The translations under genes were made by a program, and so were the position numbers. A stretch of 60,667 bases of DNA from Bacteroidota bacterium (GTDB lineage Bacteria; Bacteroidota; Bacteroidia; Cytophagales; Cyclobacteriaceae): positions 1-60,667 of the forward strand of contig JAFDYT010000016.1 of NCBI GenBank assembly GCA_018266055.1, read 5' to 3'. Below are positions 33,707 through 43,047 of the stretch, one piece after another (position 1 is the first letter of the stretch; every line of letters begins with the position of its first letter). The notes beneath the pieces are model-generated. The model saw only the letters and a list, made by a program, of their open reading frames with translations, was not told where the DNA came from and did no database searches.

Positions 33707-36175
33707 TCACTCGTCTCTCAACACATCCACCGGGTTGGTCAGCGCTGCTTTGATCGAGTGATAGCTGGTAATGAGCATGGCCAGGGCGAGCGTGCCCGCG
33801 AGCGAAGCGACAAACACCAATGGCGACGGCGTGATGTGGTATTCATAGTCTTCAAGCCACTGTTGGATGAGCCAGTAGGCGAGGGGTGCGCTGATGACAA
33901 AAGCAATGGCGATGAGCTTATTGTATTCTTTTGATACCAGCACGAGGATATTCCACACCGATGCACCCGAGACTTTGCGGATTCCGATTTCCTTGGTGCG
34001 CTGCTCAAGGGTGTAGATGATCATGCCCAACAATCCGAGGGACGCAATCAACACGGCCAGGCCGGAGAGGATGGTGAGCGATTTGCCAAACTCTTCGGTG
34101 CTCTTGAAGGCATTGGCGAAATCCTGATCGACAAACGAATATTGAAACGGATTCTCGCCGGCAAATTGTTTCCATGATTTTTGAATGGAGGCAAAGGTAG
34201 TTTTCCAGGCGTCGCTGCTTTGTGGTTGTACACGCAGCAAAAAGAATTCGGAATTGGACCCTCTGATGGGATGTTTGATGTGAAACACAGCCATCGGCTC
34301 AATGGGCGTGAGCAGCGACCAGAAGTGAAAGTCATCGGTTACGCCAATCACTTCAAACCTGGCTTCGTCGTCGCCGGGCATCATCACTTTCTTGCCAATC
34401 ACCGATTCGTCGAGTGCCCAGCCGAGCGTTTCCACCGCTTTGGCATTGAGGATGACGCGTGAGGAATCGCCGGGAATGTCTTTTGAAAAATTTCGGCCCA
34501 GCCGAAGTTTCACGCCAAGGGTTGGCAAATAGTTTTCGTCGGCTTTGGCAAAATTCAGCGCTACATTTTTATCGCTGCCTTCGCCACGAAACTTGTCGCC
34601 GCCAAACACATTGGGTGGCACAGACGAACACCATGACGCAGACAAGACGCCGGGCGATTTCAGCATTTCATTCGCAAATGCTTCGCGGCCTTTGGTCCAC
34701 TCGGCGCGTTCGATCACCACCAGGTTTTCCCGGTTAAAGCCGAGGTCTTTCTCTGTAGTGTAGCGAAGTTGCTGCGACACGACGCCGGTGAAAATGATCA
34801 GTGCCATGGAGATAGCAAATTGAAAGACTACCATGCCGCTGCGCAGGATTTTTCCTTCGCGCCCTGTTCTTAGTTTTCCTTTCATGGCTTCTACCGGGCT
34901 GAACGCGCTGAGGAACAAAGCCGGGTAGCTGCCCGACAGCAAACTCATGATCGCCAGCAACCCGACAAAGCAGGCAGGCACTCGCCAATCGTTGAAGAAG
35001 TGGAGGGATAATGTGTGGCCGGTGGCGATATTAAACCACGGCAGTGCAAGTTGGGTAAGTCCGACACCGACAGCCAGACTGACCAGACAAAACAAAAAGG
35101 CTTCGATAAAAAAGTTGATGCTGAGTTGCCGGCGTTCGGAACCTAAAATTTTTCGGATTGATGTTTCCTTGGCTCGTCGCACGTATTGGGAGGTCGAGAG
35201 GTTCATGAAGTTGATGCACGAGAGCAACACCATTACGATGCCCGCGCCGATGAGGGCTAAAATTACTTTGAGGCTACCGGCATTGTTTAATCGGTTGTAC
35301 ACAATTTCATCGGGCAGGTGAATGCCCGTAAGCGGTTGTAAATACAAATCCCATTTCTTTCCGCTTTTGATGTAATCATCAAACGACATGTTCATGGCGC
35401 GCTCAAGCGTAGTGGCGGCGTACTTGCGCGGAATGTCTTTGAGTCGCGCGCGTGCTGTTTCGATAGAACTTCCCGGCTTGAGGACCACAAAGGTTTCGAC
35501 CTGAGTCCAGATCCAACTCCACGATAATTTTTTCACCACGGGAAAACTGGTCATCGACAGGATCACATGAAAGTCGAAGTAGGAATTGTCGGGCATGTCT
35601 TTCATCAGGCCGGTCACTTCATAGTTCTGTTGCTGGTCGCCTTCGCCTAAGCGTACGATCTTGCCCAGCGGATCTTCGTCGCCGAAATATTTCTTCGCGG
35701 TTGATTCTGTCATCACTAAAGTTTGCGGATTCTTCAGCGCAGTGCGCGGATTCCCTTTCAGTAAGGGAAAAGTAAATACGTCGAAGAAGTTGGAGTCGGC
35801 GGCCACTACGCGGTCCTGGTCTATGGACTTGATATCTCCTTTAGGATTGGTGTAGCTGATCAGAAAATCGCCCGGCGTGTGAATGCGCACTACCTGCTCT
35901 ACTTCTGGAATTTCCGCTTCCACAGCAAAGGAAACTCCGGGGCCGGTGCTGGCGAAAGGATGATCATTGCCTTCGCCCCAGATAAAGGTTTGGTTCACGC
36001 GATAAATACGATCTGCCTTTTCGTGAAAACGATCGTAGCTGAATTCGTTGCTCACAAACAGGTACATCAGCAGCGCGCTCGCCATCCCTACCGAGAGGCC
36101 CAGAATGTTGATGAACGAAAATAGCTTTTGACGCTGAAGCTTCCTGGCGAAGAGTACCAATTGGTATTTGAGCAT
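33707..36175 (-). CDS. MacB/FtsX-type ABC transporter permease
   Basis: An 822-residue membrane protein with the duplicated layout common in Cytophagales: first membrane helix (about 19-41, FSFINILGLSVGMASALLMY), MacB periplasmic core (about 45-250), FtsX domain (about 285-420), a second MacB core (about 470-660) and a second FtsX domain (about 690-815) with EQRTKEIGIRKVSGASVWNI. ETSIRKILGS is the matching motif of the first half. No ATP-binding subunit is nearby, so it must use one encoded elsewhere. MacB-type permeases pull substrates or lipoproteins across the periplasm mechanically; substrate unknown. Divergent from galK over 182 bp. Confidence 0.92.
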   Translation of the reverse strand: MLKYQLVLFARKLQRQKLFSFINILGLSVGMASALLMYLFVSNEFSYDRFHEKADRIYRVNQTFIWGEGNDHPFASTGPGVSFAVEAEIPEVEQVVRIHTPGDFLISYTNPKGDIKSIDQDRVVAADSNFFDVFTFPLLKGNPRTALKNPQTLVMTESTAKKYFGDEDPLGKIVRLGEGDQQQNYEVTGLMKDMPDNSYFDFHVILSMTSFPVVKKLSWSWIWTQVETFVVLKPGSSIETARARLKDIPRKYAATTLERAMNMSFDDYIKSGKKWDLYLQPLTGIHLPDEIVYNRLNNAGSLKVILALIGAGIVMVLLSCINFMNLSTSQYVRRAKETSIRKILGSERRQLSINFFIEAFLFCLVSLAVGVGLTQLALPWFNIATGHTLSLHFFNDWRVPACFVGLLAIMSLLSGSYPALFLSAFSPVEAMKGKLRTGREGKILRSGMVVFQFAISMALIIFTGVVSQQLRYTTEKDLGFNRENLVVIERAEWTKGREAFANEMLKSPGVLSASWCSSVPPNVFGGDKFRGEGSDKNVALNFAKADENYLPTLGVKLRLGRNFSKDIPGDSSRVILNAKAVETLGWALDESVIGKKVMMPGDDEARFEVIGVTDDFHFWSLLTPIEPMAVFHIKHPIRGSNSEFFLLRVQPQSSDAWKTTFASIQKSWKQFAGENPFQYSFVDQDFANAFKSTEEFGKSLTILSGLAVLIASLGLLGMIIYTLEQRTKEIGIRKVSGASVWNILVLVSKEYNKLIAIAFVISAPLAYWLIQQWLEDYEYHITPSPLVFVASLAGTLALAMLITSYHSIKAALTNPVDVLRDE

Positions 36176-36357
36176 GGCGATGAAAGGTTGGTGCGACCGC
36201 TAAAGGTCAAATGATGTGCCACGATCAATCGTATGAAAATTCAATCAAAATGCGTTATTTGAACGACTGAATTGTTCGGTTGTACAGCACGGTGTCCGAT
36301 AACGGAACTTTTAAGCGTAATGCCGGATAAGCCATGAACTAACTGTTTTGAATCGGA

Positions 36358-37503
36358 ATGTCACGACCTGAAGAACTACTTACCCGGCGAGGAGATATAA
36401 AACCCAGAACCTTTGTAGCCCCGGGCCGCATCAACCTGATTGGGGAGCACACGGATTATAATGGTGGCTTTGTGATGCCCACTTCTATTGACAAACATTT
36501 CACCTTTACGATATCGCCAAATGGCACGGATACTTTTCATTGTATTGCTTCTGATCTGAAGGAAAGTAAGGCGTTTACCATTCATGATCTTAAGCCCGGC
36601 CACGGTTGGCACAATTACCTGATGGGAGTGATCGACGGACTGGTGCGGCGTGGTAAGGTTCCATCCGGAGTAGATTGTGAGTTTGGCAGCACTATTCCTG
36701 TCGGTGCCGGATTATCTTCCTCGGCTGCGCTGTGCAGTGGTTTTGGATTTGCACTCAATGAGCTTTTTCATTTTGGATTAGACCGCCACGAGTTGGTAAA
36801 GATCGCACAAGAGTCGGAGCACAAATTTGCCGGCGTGAAGGTGGGCATCATGGACATGTATGCGAGCCTCTTTGGCAAAGAAGGCACTGTGATGAAACTC
36901 GATTGCCGCAGTCAGGTGCACGAGTATCTGCCACTGCAGGTAGGCGATCATGAAATTATTTTGATCGACACCAAAGTGAAGCACACGCTGGCTTCGTCGG
37001 CGTACAATGACCGAAGGGCGGCGTGTGAGGAAGGCGTAAAGTTGATCCGCACTAAATTTGAAGAAGTCGATGCATTGCGCGACGTCACCCCTTCGATGCT
37101 GGAAGTAGCCAAGCCCCTGCTCAGCGACGAAGTGTATCGCCGGTGCCACTACGTGGTTCATGAAATTGACCGCACAACTCGGGCGGCCGAACTGCTGAAG
37201 CGTAACGATGTGAGTGGCTTTGGTGCACTGATGTACGAAACGCACTGGGGCCTGAGCAAAGAGTACGAAGTGAGTTGTGAGGAGTCGGACTGGCTGGTAA
37301 AATTCGCCAGCGAAATGAAGATCACCGGCGCCCGCCAGATGGGCGGCGGCTTTGGCGGTTGCACGATTAATCTCATCCCTCAACACCTTCGCGCTGAGTT
37401 TGAAAAGCAGGTGCGCGAAAAATATTTTACTGCCTTTAAAAAAGAATGTGATTTTTATTCGGTTAAATTAGCAGATGGAGTTCATGAAGTTGTTCGGCAA
37501 TAA
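36358..37503 (+). CDS. galK: Galactokinase
   Basis: A 381-residue GHMP kinase phosphorylating galactose at C1, the first step of the Leloir pathway. It has the galactokinase signature GRINLIGEHTDYNGGFVMP near the N-terminus, the ATP-binding motif VGAGLSSSAALCSGFGFAL, the catalytic-base region GIMDMYASLFG, and the C-terminal GGGFGGCTINLI. Length is standard. It lies 88 bp before an SGLT-type symporter gene whose closest known relative transports galactose, so the two form an uptake and activation pair. galT and galE are not in the window. Confidence 0.97.
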   Translation: MSRPEELLTRRGDIKPRTFVAPGRINLIGEHTDYNGGFVMPTSIDKHFTFTISPNGTDTFHCIASDLKESKAFTIHDLKPGHGWHNYLMGVIDGLVRRGKVPSGVDCEFGSTIPVGAGLSSSAALCSGFGFALNELFHFGLDRHELVKIAQESEHKFAGVKVGIMDMYASLFGKEGTVMKLDCRSQVHEYLPLQVGDHEIILIDTKVKHTLASSAYNDRRAACEEGVKLIRTKFEEVDALRDVTPSMLEVAKPLLSDEVYRRCHYVVHEIDRTTRAAELLKRNDVSGFGALMYETHWGLSKEYEVSCEESDWLVKFASEMKITGARQMGGGFGGCTINLIPQHLRAEFEKQVREKYFTAFKKECDFYSVKLADGVHEVVRQ

Positions 37504-37591
37504 CCATTACCCAGCCGATGAATGACGCAACACTCTGACTTAAAAAGAAAACCCAACCAACCTCAACCAATAACCTTAACGATCAAAAAAA

Positions 37592-39277
37592 ATGCAAACT
37601 CTCCAGACCTTAGACTACGTCGTGCTGCTCGTGTACTTTGTACTCGTTTCGCTGTACGGCTATTGGATTTATAATCGTAAGAAAAACCTTGAAGCAGACT
37701 CCGGAGATTTTTTCCTGGCCAAAGGAACACTCACCTGGTGGGCGATTGGCGCTTCGTTGATTTCATCCAACATCTCTGCCGAACAGATGACGGGCATGAG
37801 CGGCTCGGGTTTTAAACTCGGCCTTGCCATCTCGTCGTACGAATGGATGGCCGCGCTCACGCTGATTATCGTGGCTGTGTTTTTCATGCCGGTGTATCTC
37901 AAAAACAAGATTTACACCATGCCGCAGTTTCTCCACGAGCGCTACAACAGTCGCGTGGCCATGATCATGGCGGTGTTCTGGTTGTTGTTATACATTGTAG
38001 TAAACCTGTTGTCCATTCTTTACCTCGGTGCCATCGCGGTGTCGGGCATTACAGGCTGGAGTTTTGAGTTGTGCGTATTCCTGCTGGCCGTGGCTTCGGT
38101 ATTCATTGCCCTTGGCGGGATGGAAGTGGTGGGCTACACGTCGGCCATTCACGTGTTCTTCCTTGTATTCAGCGGTGTGCTGGGATTGTATGTAACGCTC
38201 AACATGGTATCGGTTGATGCAGGTATGATGAAAGGACTTTCTATCCTTCAAGGTGAAATGCCGCAGCACTTCAAACTCATATTCGATAAATCGAATCAAA
38301 ACTACATTGACCTTCCGGGATTAAGTGTATTGCTTGGCGGGATGTGGATCGCCAACCTGAACTACTGGGGCTGTAACCAATACATCACACAGCGGGCTTT
38401 GGGTGCGAGCCTCCCTGTGGCACGCAAAGGGATTTTGTTCGCCGCCTTCCTCAAAATGGTAACGCCGTTGATTATCGTAATCCCGGGCATCGCGATTTTC
38501 TATTTGTACCAGCACAACATGATCGATACTTCGCTGATCAACATTACTAAAGACGGCGCTACCACAGCCGATAGCAACCGTACCTATCCTACATTGTTGC
38601 TGTTATTGCCGAAAGGAATAAAAGGAATTACGGTGGCAGCTTTTGCCGCTACTGTAATTGCCTCGCTTGCCGCGAAAGTGAACAGCATCAGTACCATCTT
38701 CACCCTCGATATTTACAAGAAAGCATTCCAGCCCGACGCCAGCGAAGCTAAAGTAGTGAGCATTGGTAAGTGGGCGATTGTGATCTCCACCGTGATTGGA
38801 ATTTTGTTGACCCTTTCTTTGGGCAATGCGCTGATGGGCGAGGGCAAGCAGGGCTTCCAATACATTCAGGAATACACCGGCTTTGTGTCGCCGGGTATTT
38901 TTGCGATGTTCCTGCTCGGCTTCTTCTGGAAGAAAACGACTTCCAATGCTGCCCTCTTCGCGATGATTGGCGGATTTATTTTCTCTGTGATTCTGAAATT
39001 CCTTCCCGACATGATGAACCTTGAATTCCTGTACCCGATCGGGTTCTCTTTCCCGATCAACGGCGTATATGAAATTCCGTTCCTCGACCGGATGGCAATT
39101 GTATTCGCCTTGTGCGTGATCGGTATGATTGTAATCAGCCTGGTAGAAAATGCAAGAGGCGTGAAACCAAAAGGCCTTGAGATCGACTCGTCGATGTTTA
39201 AGACCTCTACGTCGTTTGCCGTCGGCGCGTTGCTGATCATCGGCTTGCTGATCGCGGTGTACAGCGCATATTATTGA
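37592..39277 (+). CDS. Sodium/sugar symporter (SSS family, vSGLT-like)
   Basis: A 561-residue transporter with about 14 membrane spans. Near the N-terminus ISSNISAEQMTGMSGSGF and SSYEWM resemble the Vibrio sodium/galactose symporter vSGLT; Gln and Glu in these motifs are 19 residues apart, exactly like the galactose-binding Gln69 and Glu88 of vSGLT. AAFAATVIASLAAKVNSISTIFTLDIY is the conserved helix bearing the sodium-site serines. With galactokinase directly upstream, galactose is the most likely substrate. Ends just before a strong terminator. Confidence 0.94.
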   Translation: MQTLQTLDYVVLLVYFVLVSLYGYWIYNRKKNLEADSGDFFLAKGTLTWWAIGASLISSNISAEQMTGMSGSGFKLGLAISSYEWMAALTLIIVAVFFMPVYLKNKIYTMPQFLHERYNSRVAMIMAVFWLLLYIVVNLLSILYLGAIAVSGITGWSFELCVFLLAVASVFIALGGMEVVGYTSAIHVFFLVFSGVLGLYVTLNMVSVDAGMMKGLSILQGEMPQHFKLIFDKSNQNYIDLPGLSVLLGGMWIANLNYWGCNQYITQRALGASLPVARKGILFAAFLKMVTPLIIVIPGIAIFYLYQHNMIDTSLINITKDGATTADSNRTYPTLLLLLPKGIKGITVAAFAATVIASLAAKVNSISTIFTLDIYKKAFQPDASEAKVVSIGKWAIVISTVIGILLTLSLGNALMGEGKQGFQYIQEYTGFVSPGIFAMFLLGFFWKKTTSNAALFAMIGGFIFSVILKFLPDMMNLEFLYPIGFSFPINGVYEIPFLDRMAIVFALCVIGMIVISLVENARGVKPKGLEIDSSMFKTSTSFAVGALLIIGLLIAVYSAYY

Positions 39278-39302
39278 TGAATTGATTTCTCACTAAGATT
39301 TT

Positions 39303-39339
39303 AAAATAGGCGTAACTTGGTTGCGCCTATTTTATTTTG
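39303..39339 (+). terminator. Intrinsic terminator after the symporter gene
   Basis: Perfect 10-bp stem AAAATAGGCG/CGCCTATTTT with an 11-nt loop and T-rich tail. It lies 6 bp before the start of the next gene. Confidence 0.88.
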
Positions 39340-39344
39340 ACAAA

Positions 39345-39806
39345 ATGGAAAACACGCCATCTCAGCTCCGCCAGGAAATACTAATGCACTGGCAGATTCA
39401 GGAGAATCTGTTGCAATCGTACCGCCTGATGTTCCTGATCACACAAACGATTATTTTTTGTGCGGCGCTGTTGACCACATCAAGGCTCCTGGCCTTTTTA
39501 ATATTATCTATTTTAGGAATCACCCTGTTGGTATGTTGGGTTCAGATTGCAGGCGCCCGCGCCCTCGACGTTTCTTATTTTCAGATGCAATTGATGAAGC
39601 AAGAGAAGACGCCGGCTTCCGAACCGGTAATTACTCAATTCAAAGCCTGGCAGCGACTGAGCAAAATGGAGAAAGAGAAACGTCTGGCGGAGTATGGACT
39701 GCACCAATCGCAGACCCGACGGAAGATGGAGAAAGTTATTCCCATGCTTTTTGCAGGGCTTTGGGCGGCGGTCCTTTTGATCTCCTTGTTGACCACACTA
39801 ATCTGA
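39345..39806 (+). CDS. Small membrane protein of unknown function
   Basis: About 153 residues from the ATG at 39345 (MENTPSQLRQEILMHWQIQENLL); the frame is open from 39321, inside the terminator. Two membrane segments sit at about 30-75 (RLMFLITQTIIFCAALL, LLAFLILSILGITLLVCWVQI), then a charged cytoplasmic helix and a last C-terminal membrane segment (VIPMLFAGLWAAVLLISLL). The layout resembles small RipA- or RDD-like Bacteroidota proteins, but I recognise no family. Its start close to the terminator means it needs its own promoter. Confidence 0.75.
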   Translation: MENTPSQLRQEILMHWQIQENLLQSYRLMFLITQTIIFCAALLTTSRLLAFLILSILGITLLVCWVQIAGARALDVSYFQMQLMKQEKTPASEPVITQFKAWQRLSKMEKEKRLAEYGLHQSQTRRKMEKVIPMLFAGLWAAVLLISLLTTLI

Positions 39807-39868
39807 CCTTTGGCTTTTTAAGACCTCGCGCCATTGAGCGGTAACAAATCGCCTTTCCTGTAAGCGGT

Positions 39869-39899
39869 TTTGCCATCAGGCTGAAATCAATTACTTTAC
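39869..39899 (+). promoter_or_regulatory. Promoter of the amidohydrolase operon
   Basis: TTTG at 39869-39872, a 19-nt spacer and TACTTTAC at 39892-39899, close to the Bacteroidota consensus, 21 bp before the first amidohydrolase ATG. Confidence 0.6.
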
Positions 39900-39920
39900 A
39901 GTTCGGACAAAAATTACCTT

Positions 39921-41660
39921 ATGATTGAATCTATTTACTCCAAAAACTTCCGGGCATGGAAGGTAGCTCTTGCAGCTTGCTTGCTATGGCCGGCTTATCT
40001 GTTCGCGCAAGACGAAAAACCAATTGCGCCGGTGGGCAAAACCTATGCAATCACCAATGCCACCATCGTGCAAGGCCCTGGTCGCAAAATCGAAAAAGGC
40101 ACAGTAGTGATGAAAGACGGTTTGATCACCGCCGTGGGTGCCGGTGTGGCAGTGCCCGCTGAGGCCATCGTCATCAAAGGCGACTCCTTATTTGTGTATC
40201 CCGGATTCATCGACGGGCTTTCGCATACCGGTATTGCCAAGCCGAAAGAAGAACGCGATACGCGCGAGCGATTGAAAGATCCGGGCAACCCAACGAACGA
40301 ACGGGCAGGAATCACTCCGCAAAATGATGTACGTACGATTATCAACCCTGCAGAAAAATCGGTGGAAGAACTTCGCAACCTTGGCTTCACAGTGTCGCAA
40401 GTTGTGCCTTATGGGAACCTGTTGCCGGGCCAGGCCGCTGTTGTTTTACTGGGAGGTAAATCGGCCGACGATATGGTACTGGTCAACAACAGTGCGTTGT
40501 ACTCAGAACTTACCGGTGCACAAAATGCCTATCCCAACACCATTATGGCCGTAATGGCCAAATGGCGTGAACTTTATAAGAATGCATCACTTCAAAAAAA
40601 TTATCAGGCTCTATATGCCTCCAATCGAAACGGTGTCGGTCGTCCGGTGACTGACCGGGTTTACGAAGCCTTTTACCCGGTAATCGACCAGCGGATGCCC
40701 GTGGTTTTTAAGTCCGAGCGCGTGATGGAAACACAACGCGTCTTCACCCTGAAGAATGATTTGAACTTTAAGCTTACCATCGGCGATGTAAAAGAAGGTT
40801 GGCCAATCCTGAATAAAATAAAATCATCCGGCGCCAGTGTTTTCTTATCACTTGATCTTCCTGACGAAATAAAGAAAGAGGAGAAGAAGGCCGACAAAAA
40901 AGACGCGAAGAAAGACAGCGTAAAGACCGAGGCCCCGAAAAAGGAAAAACCTAAAACTGCATTCGACCTTGAGCGCGAAGCGTTAGAGAAAAGAAAGAAA
41001 GAATCCATTGCGTTATACACCTCGCAACCTGCTGAGTTCAGCAAAGCCGGCGTTACGTTTGGCTTCTCCGCGCTAAGCGTAAAGACAAAAGATATTCCCG
41101 CCAACCTTCGTCGCATGATCGCCGCCGGTTTACCGGAAGACGAAGCGCTGAAAGCGCTGACTATTTCGCCTGCTAAATTATTGGGATTGGAAGACCGCCT
41201 CGGCTCTATCGACAACGGCAAGATTGCTAACCTCGTGGTGACCAACAAGCCGTACTTCAATGAGAAAGCAAAAGTCCGCTATGTGTTTGTGGAGGGTAAT
41301 GTCTACAAACAGGAAGTGGCCGAAGTGAAGAAAGCAGACGCCAAGGTGTCATACAAAGGAACCTGGAGTTATACCTCAGAAACTCCGCAAGGAACGGCAA
41401 CAGGTAAAATTGTTTTGAAGGAAGAGAAAGGAAATTATTCAGGCACGATCTCCAGCAACATGATGGATAAGCCTGCCGACCTGAAAGACATTTCGGTGGA
41501 TAAAGAAACGATCTCGTTTACCTTCCCCTTTGACGCAGGTGGCGAAACCCTGACCATCGAAGTTACCATCACTGTAGATGGCGACACGTTTGACGGAACC
41601 ATCACCGCAGGACCGAACGGAAGTTTCCCTGTGAAAGGAACGAAAGACCCCAAATTTTAA
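39921..41660 (+). CDS. Exported amidohydrolase-like protein, metal site incomplete
   Basis: A 579-residue protein with a signal peptide (VALAACLLWPAYLFAQ). It keeps the amidohydrolase shell: the N-terminal beta-sandwich (KTYAITNATIVQG), PGFIDG and the C-terminal ISPAKLLGLEDRLGSIDNGKIANLVV. The HxH metal motif is altered: PGFIDGLSHTG keeps only the second His. A Lys-rich charged linker (about 315-345) interrupts the barrel, and an extra beta domain (about 475-575) follows. It is the first of three related exported genes separated by 5 bp each. Probably a non-catalytic or altered paralogue of the middle enzyme. Confidence 0.85.
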   Translation: MIESIYSKNFRAWKVALAACLLWPAYLFAQDEKPIAPVGKTYAITNATIVQGPGRKIEKGTVVMKDGLITAVGAGVAVPAEAIVIKGDSLFVYPGFIDGLSHTGIAKPKEERDTRERLKDPGNPTNERAGITPQNDVRTIINPAEKSVEELRNLGFTVSQVVPYGNLLPGQAAVVLLGGKSADDMVLVNNSALYSELTGAQNAYPNTIMAVMAKWRELYKNASLQKNYQALYASNRNGVGRPVTDRVYEAFYPVIDQRMPVVFKSERVMETQRVFTLKNDLNFKLTIGDVKEGWPILNKIKSSGASVFLSLDLPDEIKKEEKKADKKDAKKDSVKTEAPKKEKPKTAFDLEREALEKRKKESIALYTSQPAEFSKAGVTFGFSALSVKTKDIPANLRRMIAAGLPEDEALKALTISPAKLLGLEDRLGSIDNGKIANLVVTNKPYFNEKAKVRYVFVEGNVYKQEVAEVKKADAKVSYKGTWSYTSETPQGTATGKIVLKEEKGNYSGTISSNMMDKPADLKDISVDKETISFTFPFDAGGETLTIEVTITVDGDTFDGTITAGPNGSFPVKGTKDPKF

Positions 41661-41665
41661 TCTGA

Positions 41666-43042
41666 ATGTGTATGAAGAAGATATTTTCAATAGGGCTAGC
41701 ACTGCTTTTGGTAAACTGGTGTTTGGGCCAGGACAAAGGCAACCTCTTAATTAAAAACGGAACGGTACTTACTGTCACCAAAGGAACACTCACTGAAACC
41801 GATGTGCTCGTGAAAGACGGCAAGATCGCGCAGATCGGAAAGAACATCGCGGCGCCTCAAGGCGTGCGAGTGATTGACGCTACAGGCTTGTTTGTCATGC
41901 CTGGTATAATTGACGCACACTCGCACATTGCCATTGATGGGATCAACGAAGCTACCTCGCCGGTTACGGCCGAGGTCTTTGAAGGCGACGTAGTCAATCC
42001 ACTTCAGATTGGAATTTATCACGCATTGGGCGGCGGTGTTACGGCGGTTCACGCGATGCACGGTTCGGCCAACGCCATAGGCGGTCAATGCGAAACATTG
42101 AAGCTACGCTACGGCACCTTTGATGGCGACGCCATGAAGATGGAAGGCGCTCCCCGCACCATAAAGTTTGCGCTAGGGGAAAACCCCACGCGTGTGCATG
42201 GCGGCGGCAGCGGCATTGTGCCACGTACGCGCATGGGTGTTGAGTTTGTGATCCGCCAATCGTTTTCCAATGCAAAAAAATACATGGAAGACTGGGATGC
42301 GTACAACAAAAACAAGTTGGTGAAGGGATTTCGCGGCGCACCTCCGGCCTACAACTTAAGGCTTGAAACGCTGGCTGAGATTCTAAAAGGAAACATCATC
42401 ATTCATTGCCACAGTTATCGAGCCGACGAAATTTTCATGCTGCTGAATGTGTGCAAAGATTTTGGAATTAAACGCGTGGTGTTCCAGCACGTGAACGAAG
42501 GATTTAAAGTAGCGCCTGAATTAGCCGCCTACGGCGCGATGGCTTCCGTGTTCTCTGACTGGTGGGCGTATAAATTTGAAGTGTATTATTCCACCGCCTA
42601 CAATGCCGCGATCCTTACGCGCAATGGTGTAGTTACTTCCATCAACTCGGACGATGCAGAAATGATGCGTCACTTGTACCACGAAGCAGGCAAGACACAG
42701 AAATACGGAAACTTGTCGGATGACGAAGCGCTCGCGCTCATTACCATTAACCCGGCGAAGCAACTCGGCATTGATGCCCGCACCGGCTCACTGGAAGCAG
42801 GCAAAGATGCGGACATCGCGATCTTCAAAAATCATCCGCTTTCGATTTACGGAGTTCCTCAATTCACTGTGGTGGATGGTATTGTTCGCTTTGATCGCGC
42901 CGCCGATCCGGCCGACATGCGGTTGATGGTAGATCCAAAACAGAATCTCGACGACGTAACTTTTCATGACAAGAATGTAGATCATTGCATGGAGGGAACT
43001 GAATTTTTATTTAGCGATCTTTTTCAAGCCGATAAAAAATAA
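41666..43042 (+). CDS. Exported amidohydrolase with complete metal site
   Basis: A 458-residue imidazolonepropionase/dipeptidase-like amidohydrolase with a signal peptide (IFSIGLALLLVNWCLGQ); the ATG at 41666 or 41672 could be the start. It keeps the full set of likely metal ligands: HxH in PGIIDAHSHIAI, a His in IIHCHSYRADEI, a His in VVFQHVNEGF and the Asp in SINSDDAEM. The N-terminal and C-terminal beta-sandwich parts enclose the barrel. Exported members often hydrolyse cyclic or N-terminal peptide substrates, but the substrate cannot be read here. It is the active-looking member of the trio. Confidence 0.92.
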   Translation: MCMKKIFSIGLALLLVNWCLGQDKGNLLIKNGTVLTVTKGTLTETDVLVKDGKIAQIGKNIAAPQGVRVIDATGLFVMPGIIDAHSHIAIDGINEATSPVTAEVFEGDVVNPLQIGIYHALGGGVTAVHAMHGSANAIGGQCETLKLRYGTFDGDAMKMEGAPRTIKFALGENPTRVHGGGSGIVPRTRMGVEFVIRQSFSNAKKYMEDWDAYNKNKLVKGFRGAPPAYNLRLETLAEILKGNIIIHCHSYRADEIFMLLNVCKDFGIKRVVFQHVNEGFKVAPELAAYGAMASVFSDWWAYKFEVYYSTAYNAAILTRNGVVTSINSDDAEMMRHLYHEAGKTQKYGNLSDDEALALITINPAKQLGIDARTGSLEAGKDADIAIFKNHPLSIYGVPQFTVVDGIVRFDRAADPADMRLMVDPKQNLDDVTFHDKNVDHCMEGTEFLFSDLFQADKK

Positions 43043-43047
43043 TTTTT

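Noticed and set aside
39303-39345. Start of the small membrane protein at 39321
   Set aside because: That extension lies inside the terminator stem; the ATG at 39345 is the sensible start.
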